Below, piece by piece: positions 54,101 through 59,330 of a DNA stretch of 64,000 bases. The stretch is from Craspedostauros australis (Eukaryota; Bacillariophyta; Bacillariophyceae; Mastogloiales; Achnanthaceae), in NCBI GenBank assembly GCA_026770025.1, contig JAMXDE010000016.1, positions 682,001 through 746,000 on the forward strand, given 5' to 3'. Position 1 is the stretch's first letter. Every line of letters begins with the position of its first letter. Under the pieces are notes generated by a model that worked only from the letters and a program-made list of their open reading frames with translations, had not been told where the DNA came from and made no database searches. A program made the translations under genes and the position numbers.

Positions 54101-54922
54101 AAGAAGGGACCCTTCCAAGGAATCGTCGTCGGATACAGTGGCCGCAGAGTCCGAATCTTCTGCACAAAGGGAAACGATAACACACCAGCCGGCCGTGTTT
54201 CCCACGTGGAGAAACAATCCATCTACCCTCTCACCCTCTCCGAATACCTGGATAACGACCTCCAAACCACCGAGGTCCCCAGCATCGCCATAGCCGATGG
54301 TCAGTGCTTCTACCCCGCTCAGGACGGCGCATGGGGCGAACCACCCGACGAGTTCCGCGCAACCATGCGGAAGCCATCCATATGCCACTTTTTCAAGGTG
54401 AGGAAGAACCGGATCCCGATCATCCTCGCACGCGCAAGGAAGGCACGAATGGTCCGAAAACAAAGCAACACCCTCGCCATCAACCTCGCACGAGAGAAGA
54501 AAGCACTCGCGAACGAACCTCTTCCTCCCACCGACGATGACGAGTTGGTCAATGGAATACCATCCCTCGAAGACAACCGTCCCAGTCTCGAAGAGGGAGA
54601 GACACCAGAAGGAAGGTTCCTGGACGAGATCCCTGACGGATACTTCGACGAAAAGATGTCCGCAGAAGAAACCAGCCATCTGGAATCTGAATCAGAGGCG
54701 CATCGCGACGAGGACCAAGAATCGCAAGACCCAGGAAGCGTGATCGACGTAGAAGCAGAGATCGCAAGTGGAGCGGTAATCAGCCACCCCAGACCTCCCG
54801 TCAGGCGATCCTCACGACCATCACCGGCGTCCAAGATCTTTGACGGCCACGCGAGACGGACAAGGGTACACCGACAAGGTGCGACCAAAGCCCGTGATCC
54901 CAACCGACCATTCCGTGGATAG
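45146..54922 (+). CDS. Gag-pol polyprotein of the copia element
   Basis: This is one frame of 3258 codons. Residues 1-950 are gag-like, with a Pro/Gly/His/Asn-rich stretch at about 280-600 and a helical capsid-like part at about 615-800. No CCHC zinc knuckle is seen. The protease active site is Asp1034 (CDGGAQ). Integrase has Asp1539, Asp1597 (SDNAKE) and Glu1632 (NPAEHN), and no clear HHCC zinc domain precedes it. Reverse transcriptase has GDVGNAFLYA, QKGLYGLRTS and the YVDD box at 2316-2319. RNase H begins with CYVDADHGHD (Asp2525) and reaches LTKPLSK near 2655. A further 600 residues follow, including a small beta-type module (GPFQGIVVGYSGRRVRIFC, about 2990), and end in acidic and basic low-complexity sequence. 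All catalytic motifs are intact, so it may be active. Confidence 0.95.
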   Translation: MTVTNRLQLSNRPPPKRSPGDRTEAFETLPADPKDPSLSAILDGTPGYPTAGPSSLSFTEIGVDFIEVTFRHPIIVDAWNRKERTNETEVVRHVHKTTWDAFTELKQEFRISIETAMIFDLFPAKTLAEEKTISQLLITIHEEATNMNPALIMFNLKHPDDVARNYETGLLIYHIGEWVRSIEVEEESTLESTLDAMFTDTDTTAKAMADFCRSERCGKRHHNQAWLNAIGEHKKALSNASATSISSGSEASTHRTGRDNDSHPGGTPSGLSLMLGGNTPHRTPPNFQNETQLSSIAKQGSQNTSPVIIDTRGTTPPNEDTEPGTDYDQHPGNDDTVDVPDNRGPTGRNRLFPNVDPATIGDYNRNPTGAKVVTFAPETTAGGPGGTNPPRMNYPENDGNRPPYDRNPHPYHGTADTPASHGVSNYRGNNGHEPVNRNPASNPPANHGTSRPHRDNHGPPINHGHHGGNPYGHPPNMGNQFPHGPPLPMYHGTHPGGFPPIGIPIPMGHFPHGAGVFPMPQGAFTPVGPPHPRYPSRPPAYGYRPTEPNGGFGRHDPCNMGPNTPHGQHEPAYAPHRGPTRSEPPVAQAKLTKRRPIPDSVKFMSDAASFQVVKHQIHAHLLGNDMAYLINDQFRHRYHSQGIHAIKDHIDPVTGVPTTTSPEQVASDVRTLFAGLYSVFAGGPAHGLATRGLLTEDGILFWNELLNTYDNDWIRGMEVDSLMKRVHDFNPSRQDLGSYVKEIQDIFANVNFLATNPDQQVSDAQQRRTLLNHLIGCDDINVRTMVRSIERSPDMQSMGATCMYLISESARDNAVANNQQGTRSGKRRIFKATAETNQDQGESNTEMVINAISKKLQEDPTFISQEVFDGLPEKVRRVIMKLRSSLRWARRNNDRNGSGFTRVEGKKEQEEPQPPASVKPPEKGEETKPHKQYGGVTHANLARYTAGSTEGSDSQDGNGSDLSSIDASELAKFLVDYGGHEENGNDRLVKMITMSDSSDAPSPIDPPESKQRQSVPEQLINLATFSPQTYAVCDGGAQCCVIGNKDRVWKIDYIYPHRTYNIVGAVASTMRKNNLAVVDASIKARTREGNEVILRIYEAALNVDSRVTLLSDHQIRASGAVLDTVSSEHRASFSTPGTGRQCLMPDEDTTINLEMRDALMTFNVFPIMEDDEDLPTYDITPKQGWNPSDHQGGHICNVPMGCYLTRDPIGGDKVVDWDDQHDAPYDAGAMDPSAHNVSKDPTEPKTHQAIDGIPDDPMKGREPMDPNAHHPDEHATGDSNRVHEKYPKVDAFLDTLSLEELIGMTHAIDTVTFAQSATDTAISIQGTLFDMVDNLSAGDIDHLYRELGIDREANAVGTNQKGYTESTNVPSTKVSDPDDEADSVISSLHSVGSEPAFQRNRETFRIPNEIGVTKATRADTLRGDPRSVPEYHGHTKCENPVGIDDPGKDNPMDTMDRHPAEAMTEYSHQGFPFRAKWKSIDLHKIRPYLGYLPTHVIKQTLARTTQLMRAVITYPMRRHKKSRFEWMRRQRIREIVATDTIFSNVKSFGDGYSMAQIFYGTSSHMINAYGLKKKEGVFVAFQDFIRTEGAPWAFHSDNAKEQTGEKVLKLLRDLHIKSRLTEPHNQQQNPAEHNAILYMKRCVTTLIDRTGAPPKAWFHAFRYMCYVHNHTSDPSLRYAIPYTVRHGETVDISALLTFQFYEKILYHDPNATFPNSKEKSGYWLGVAESHGDFLTYHVLDDESRRVLVRSVVRPFRKGINNNRRVTFDQDMDPETDNPSTRTPLELSGTPQGWKTKIPPKGGYAATAKTTHPRAWENKTNKPTRPTGIPNSGEARNTGPVTRSQTLTKRTAKAPTTGDTKKDKPRTNRDTPDRGDSDPGSSYLPCSSGPPSYQRMDDGPEERGGNKRTKQNKRSVLTTGTRKGIPWKNIVHGTIRSIIQTIAADPVTTGVNTAPPQRVPTLTNHPGSPRQNPPGCNTNIPWDTTSISFACNLTATEVNQLAYLAQCDQYTERDNFILDGRNLNWKAKGITRHHHETREDGTTEAILEILWMNGMRSWCRMGDLRAQQPDIIIEYTEQNRLQDQKGFEWVELHRARNQHMRTMLATKLANHRPGNKYKFGTLVPNSLKHAMAIDRLNGNGLWSEAINKELDQIKRLGTFRQPRPNEALDGYTKIPYHIVYDVKFDLRRKARLVANGNKTSPPTEDVYSGVVASDTIRIAFAIAAANGLRAYAGDVGNAFLYADTLEKCYIRAGPEFGNLEGKPLIIQKGLYGLRTSSARFHEHFADTLRTMGFLPSKADNDIYTREADDHYEMITTYVDDVLIFSKDPIPIIDDLKKRYTMKQCGDPEYYLGGNIVDLPKNWKDRGVNIGLSAQTYIGNVIKRVEQLVGKTIPKASTPMVEACHPESDTSDFTSAEDARTYQSILGCLNWVVTLGRLDIQYATTTMARFAMAPREGHLFTIQRIIGYLKGRERGAILCDPNPVDHTNIDTTLSSHWREFYPTASEVTPVSVPTPKGKPVQITCYVDADHGHDQVTRKSMTGVVLLINNTIVKTICKRQNTVETSTYGSELVAARIATEAVTGLRYMLRDLGVPIDGPAIMLGDNKAVVLNTTVPSSTLKKKHCSLAFHQIRECIAAGIIVFAHIASVDNIADILTKPLSKTPFHHITSRTIFWNSIHESGYHSETISQAITKSRTTRADDDPDIMATETQEPSPPKEEHTMSVNMARYQQTSMKYSPTSKTLRLTRTQREPNPLETAQRKSPRTIKRTKSTPASPNRQQTRNFSVVYDMTDNRTTNQNHEPTGAPTDKFLIRRGDTPPSALTDEFSTFSSINPSCGSDVLYYPRDMLETGPIMPRNQSHVATATKFRKPPPGVTMPAIEEGNCETSFHTGLTPRVFVTPEHETYRCDMLIADLQEDLARNATAPSIAFRDMNMLSPQKRSRHNQDPGYNLSPFQTRTRKMTFPKYTPFYDDIQCPVPGSRVLYPAGKKGPFQGIVVGYSGRRVRIFCTKGNDNTPAGRVSHVEKQSIYPLTLSEYLDNDLQTTEVPSIAIADGQCFYPAQDGAWGEPPDEFRATMRKPSICHFFKVRKNRIPIILARARKARMVRKQSNTLAINLAREKKALANEPLPPTDDDELVNGIPSLEDNRPSLEEGETPEGRFLDEIPDGYFDEKMSAEETSHLESESEAHRDEDQESQDPGSVIDVEAEIASGAVISHPRPPVRRSSRPSPASKIFDGHARRTRVHRQGATKARDPNRPFRG

Positions 54923-55775
54923 CGCGTCCGCCCCAGAGCCCGGTGACAGTGACGATTCTGGGTCCATCTTCCGACCAGAAGATAACTCAATCAACCGGAA
55001 CCAGGCATCGCGACGACCCATCTCTGGAGCCAGCAGCAAGCAAAGCAACCGCCCCAAGAGAAAGGGGCTCTTCGATGAATCTGAGGATTCAACCGTTTCC
55101 TCGGGAATGTCAAGAATCAAGACGATCATACAGGCCAGGTCCGCCAAGAAAACCACGAGTGGGACCATCAATGCGAAGAGAGCTCCCATCACGACCGTGG
55201 AAGATCCTACTGAGACGGCAGAACCAGTGCCCCCCACAACCCAGGATGAGCAACCAGAGGTCCCTACACCACCGGAGGAACCAACCGATGATGACGTGCC
55301 AATAGCGACCGCGTACCCGGCACCCGTGAATTACAATGAGTACGCGAACGCCAATACCCGACAACCCCGTGCCTCGAAGCATCCCCTACCATCGACCCCC
55401 GACACTCCGGAGATCAGCAATGCTAACAAGAGAGCCCGAACGGAGGCCCGACCAGCGATAGCATACCTGTCACCCCGACGCCTTCGGTCCGGATACATCA
55501 TGTCCAGCAACCAAGGACCAACGATGATGCAACCATCCATCTTCCAGATGCCTCCCGACCCCACAGCTCAGATCAAGGCCGTCCTCCAAAACGACGAGAG
55601 GACACCTATGGTCATCCAAACCCTCGCCGATATCCTCTTCTGCGGAGGGCTCGACCATATCAACCAAGTTCAGCAGGTCAGCATCACCTCCTCGTTGAAC
55701 AAGGCATTGGAAACCATGCTCGCCAACCGCCAACAACGCCACGGCTACTACGACAACAACGAACAGCCCGAATGA
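54923..55775 (+). CDS. Displaced 3' frame of the copia element
   Basis: A frame +1 relative to pol is open from at least 54840, overlapping the pol end by 83 bases or more, to a TGA at 55773-55775. It looks coding throughout, but its first ATG is only at 55107 (222 residues). Translation from the overlap gives about 300 residues. It is polar, Pro/Thr/Ser-rich and acidic early, has a basic patch (NANKRARTEARP), and ends with a short helical region (MVIQTLADILFCGGLDHIN to LNKALETMLANRQQR). No membrane segment is present, so it is not envelope-like. It may be made by +1 frameshifting, from a separate transcript, or be the separated C-terminus of pol after an indel. Function unknown. Confidence 0.55.
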
Positions 55776-55783
55776 AGACCGTT

Positions 55784-55803
55784 CGCCGCCATCTTGGGCG
55801 GCG
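55784..55803 (+). other. RNA hairpin after the 3' frame
   Basis: CGCCGCC at 55784-55790 pairs perfectly with GGCGGCG at 55797-55803 around a six-base loop, nine bases after the stop of the last frame. It is a very stable GC stem in the element's RNA. Confidence 0.6.
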
Positions 55804-55844
55804 GAACAAACCACACTATGATTAGCTTTCTTGCTTTCAGTCAA

Positions 55845-55862
55845 CTCACGTTTCGACGTGAG
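55845..55862 (+). other. UUCG-tetraloop hairpin beside the polypurine tract
   Basis: CTCACGT (55845-55851) and ACGTGAG (55856-55862) form a 7-bp stem closed by TTCG. The polypurine tract starts directly after it. UUCG loops are unusually stable in RNA, so this may position the plus-strand primer or mark genomic RNA. Confidence 0.6.
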
Positions 55863-55873
55863 ATGAAGGGGAG
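55863..55873 (+). promoter_or_regulatory. Polypurine tract
   Basis: The purine-rich run ATGAAGGGGAG ends exactly at the 3' LTR start and is the expected primer for plus-strand DNA synthesis. Confidence 0.75.
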
Positions 55874-56401
55874 TAATAGAGCTAAACTAGTAACCACCTT
55901 AGCGAGAGAGACTACGAATCATCCGACTCGTCAGCATTCCAGTAGATCGAACGGACACTTCGCCGAACCCCACGTTTGGAGACAGATCCAGAACCTTGAA
56001 GCGGATCTTCGGAATTCGTGCCAAGGAACCAATGGGGTTCCGATAACCAAGTTTCTGACACCCGCCATCGCCAAAACGCCGACGCACGGAACCAAAGCCA
56101 CAACAACGGGCATCATCGCCCATTGTCTCTCACAGAACTCAGACGACGGATCTCGACCCACAGTACTCGGGCTACACAACCCTCACGCATTGTCAAACAG
56201 GACACCACAGGAGATTCCCCTCGAAGAGAAGAACCATAGCACTAATCTCATAATCCGCACGTTTCTTCACCATCTACCAGTATTCTAAATTGACTACTTG
56301 TGGAACAGAAGACTCTCGTCCGGATCGCTTGCCAGTCAAGCCTCTGCCTACAGCTAAAGAACAGCCAACAAGACAACAGCCATTACGTTTGGGCTCTATT
56401 A
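55874..56401 (+). repeat. 3' LTR
   Basis: 528 bp, identical to the 5' LTR except for four transitions. It should supply the polyadenylation site of the element's RNA. It is followed by ACTTG. Confidence 0.95.
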
Positions 56402-56897
56402 ACTTGTGCCCATCAATTCTTCCGAAGTCTATGTCTGTTTCAGTCGGATTGGGAAGCAGACGCTGAAGGATGCACATGAGATGCAAATCGTGACATCGGC
56501 CCAATGATGGGATGCTGAGGGGTGGTCTCGTCCAGAGCTTTTTCTCATCCATGCAGTCTTCCTTGTCCCTGTCGATCATGTTTGACGCATACCTTTCGGG
56601 CCATCGGATAATCACCAACTCGTTGCCAATCCACACCAACAACCGCCAGAGTATTGGCGACGAAGACAACTGCAATTACTCCTACTACAGTAACAACGAC
56701 AGTGGCATCATGGGTCCGAGGTAGCGGACGATGTACGAGTATAGTATGGTACGACCTATGACACAATGCCGTCCATGGAAATCCGTTGCCAACCTATCAC
56801 AACCCTGTGTCATAAAATCAACATCTCCGAACTCACAATTCGCAACTCACAAAACATCGAACTTCACCAAACACCAACAAACAAAGCAAGGGCAAAA
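56402..56897. promoter_or_regulatory. Upstream region of the NTF2-like gene
   Basis: It starts with the right target duplication ACTTG (56402-56406). TACGAGTATAGTATGGTAC lies at 56734-56752, about 150 bp before the start codon. The CA-rich stretch 56860-56897 looks like 5' UTR. The copia insertion is about 500 bp upstream of the start codon and may affect this promoter. Confidence 0.4.
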
Positions 56898-57731
56898 ATG
56901 AACACCAACATGACTATGAACAATACCACCGCTAGCAGCAGCAGCAGCAGCAGCAGTAGCATCAAGCCAACCTCGTTCAATGTGAAGATCTCCCTCCTCC
57001 TTGGAATCGTTATCCTCGCAGCACCATGCGCCAACAACCAAGCACATGCATTCATCACGAGACAGCCAGCCGAACTCGCAACCGCAACCGCAACTAACAC
57101 CCAGCTCTTCGCTACCATGTTCGAGCCAGAGAAACCATCGGCATCACGTTTCGCATTCCTTCAGAACGCCAGACAAGCCATCTCATCCAACGCACCACAG
57201 CACGCAATGGATCCAGCCACACCTGCCAATCCTTTCTGGAGCACCACGGCGAACACCAATACCGACGCCGCACCATCACTGCCACCAAAGTCGACATCCC
57301 GGCGTGCATGGATGCATTCCATGGTCGCCCTGGCCGTCGCCACCACCTACACAACAGAACAGAAGCAGCTTAACCTGCCAGACGAGCAACTGGCACAGAT
57401 CATCATCAGCGACATCGTCAACAAGAAGTCACTCGTCACCGCCGATGTCACCAGATCCATCTACGACGAGCAGGCCACCTTCAAGGACGGATCCGACCTC
57501 GACGGCAAGTACTACCGCGAGCAATGGGTCCGCGGCTGCCGCATGCTCTTTGACGCAGATGAATGCGAGTCGCGACTCATCGAGGACACCCTGTCGGTGA
57601 CCAAGCACAAAGTGACCTTCCGCTTCGAGGAGGACTTGACATTCCGCGGCCCATTCTCACCCAAGTGCTTCCTGAGTGGAACCGTCGTCATGAAGCGCTG
57701 CCCAATGTCCGGACTGATCAAGTCTAGATAA
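56898..57731 (+). CDS. Predicted thylakoid-lumen NTF2-like protein
   Basis: This is a 277-residue protein from ATG 56898 (AAAAATGAAC). An earlier in-frame ATG at 56766 would place a polar stretch before the signal and is disfavoured. After a poly-Ser segment, a signal peptide (FNVKISLLLGIVILAAPC) ends AHA/FITRQP, with phenylalanine at 52 as in the diatom ASAF plastid motif. A second signal with twin arginines (SRRAWMHSMVALAVATTY, Arg135-Arg136) looks like a Tat thylakoid-transfer peptide. The mature part (LPDEQLAQIIISDI, SIYDEQATFKDGSDLDG, then alternating strands) resembles small NTF2-like/DUF2358-type domains of plastids and cyanobacteria. The C-terminus (SGLIKSR) is slightly short for the fold. 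Function unknown. Three sequential signals imply four-membrane plastid import followed by thylakoid transfer. Confidence 0.75.
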   Translation: MNTNMTMNNTTASSSSSSSSSIKPTSFNVKISLLLGIVILAAPCANNQAHAFITRQPAELATATATNTQLFATMFEPEKPSASRFAFLQNARQAISSNAPQHAMDPATPANPFWSTTANTNTDAAPSLPPKSTSRRAWMHSMVALAVATTYTTEQKQLNLPDEQLAQIIISDIVNKKSLVTADVTRSIYDEQATFKDGSDLDGKYYREQWVRGCRMLFDADECESRLIEDTLSVTKHKVTFRFEEDLTFRGPFSPKCFLSGTVVMKRCPMSGLIKSR

Positions 57732-59330
57732 AGTTTGGGTAGTTTCACGCGGATCCCAGAAGTCCAAGCGAAGTGTTGTGTGAGTTTTGGGTCAAGCCCG
57801 CGGACTTACGCGATCGAAGTAGACGGACGAAAGTGTTCTGTGTTGGACTTGTGTTTTGTGATGGATTCGTGTGATGTGGATTCTGCCTGTCTTGTTGTAC
57901 AGGGGTTCAATGTTGCCACCCGGACCGACTTCAAGAAGAGGCCGTTTAGAGTCGGGGTTGACAAGGAAAACGTTGGCTGAAAGGAAAATGTGCTTGCTTT
58001 GTAGTGTGTTAAGGCTATAGGCTTTTGGGCTATTGCTTTGTGCGTTTTATGACTACTTGATGAGCATCTGAATGAAATGGGATGAGAATAAGCAGGGTGA
58101 ATAGTGGTAATGTACGCGCTTATCGCGATGCAAGTTCCATCCAACTTTGTGATGTTCAGATGATCAGATGAGCCAATTTGACGCGCTGTTTCGTACAATA
58201 CGTCGCTAGCAAGTTCACCTTTGCACATGTGACAGAATGGGGGCGAACATACAGTGTGACAAGCGGCGATGAACATGCTTGTTCGCTGGTTGCAAGTCCC
58301 ACATTCTTCAGAGATGTCTGCATGAAGAATTATGCCAGTTTGACATGTTGTTTCGAGCAACACATCGTCAGCAAACGCGTCTGTGAACATCTGAGCCCTC
58401 AATTCAAGATCAGAAGTGTTGGGAGATCTCGGTTTGAGCTTCATGTGACACAATGGATCTTGGGTGAGAAAACAGATGTTGGCACAGGCACATGTTTGCA
58501 TTCCATGGCATGCTTCACTCATGATGACATAACAAAGGATCTGTGAATGCATGCAGAAAGAGGTTCTTGGCCTTCCTGCACAAGAGTTGGCGGTGACAGG
58601 TAGCAGTCTTGGTTGAGATGCGCCTCCAGCATATATATTGATTGATACCGTGAGACGAAGAGATTCGCAGGAAACGGGCACGGGAATGGTTTGTTTCCCG
58701 TTTGTGATTTGAGTCACAAAAGTATCCCGATACCATACTCTTGGGGCCATGAACTCTAACTAGTCTTACGAGGAGATCTGGGACAAGGACGTGTCGAGCA
58801 TCGTGAAGTCTGCGAAGCTTCAGGGCGGCAACCGCATGACCGATCTCTTGATGGCTCGTCTTCAGTCTTCTGATGACAGCGTCATGGCGTAAACAAATGC
58901 GCTGCAGCATGACGAGAACTCCTGAATCCTCGCACGCATGCATGCACGCATGCAATGATGTGGTGCATACAAGTACGCCACTGTCATCAATTTTTCTGTT
59001 GCCATACAATGCAGCACCCAACATGCCACGAAACATATTATATGTCGTAAACTGGAACAATTCATCGTAAGCCATGTGACGACGCAGCAAAAGGAAAAGC
59101 AGGAACATTACTGCAAATTGTGTCTGCCTGCCTGCCTTCCGTTTTTGTTGTTGAGTTACCACACTGTGAAAAGGCACTTCAGGATGTCGACGGCGTGGAT
59201 TTCCGCGGTGTTGTGGCGAGCAATGAGCCAATAGTGGTACTAATCAATGGTACTGGTTTAGTATTGTGATGTCTTCCGTAATGCTCAATGCATGTATTCT
59301 TGGCATTCATGTGGAGCACCATATGCTGTC
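57732..59330. other. Gene-poor region with a degenerate repeated unit
   Basis: No gene is supported. A minus-strand frame at 57806-58750 is 314 codons long but has no known domain. Two related units of about 65 bp (around 58165-58235 and 58333-58400) share TTTGAC..GTTGTTTCG-type text, and CATGTGACA(C/G)AATGG occurs at 58226 and 58443. This suggests an old local duplication, and the long frame may be only its by-product. Confidence 0.4.

Larger units (their letters stand above)
44573..56401 (+). mobile_element. Complete Ty1/copia LTR retrotransposon (CoDi-like)
   Basis: This is an 11,829-bp element with two 528-bp LTRs, a perfect 5-bp target duplication, one uninterrupted gag-pol frame and a downstream displaced frame. 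The domain order protease, integrase, reverse transcriptase, RNase H is that of copia (Pseudoviridae). Integrase text such as ATDTIFSNV, HNQQQNPAEHN and DRTGAP resembles the diatom CoDi lineages. The LTRs differ at only four positions, so insertion is recent. At 11.8 kb it is about twice a standard copia element. The excess lies in a long gag, a long spacer before integrase, an extension after RNase H and the extra 3' frame. Confidence 0.95.
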
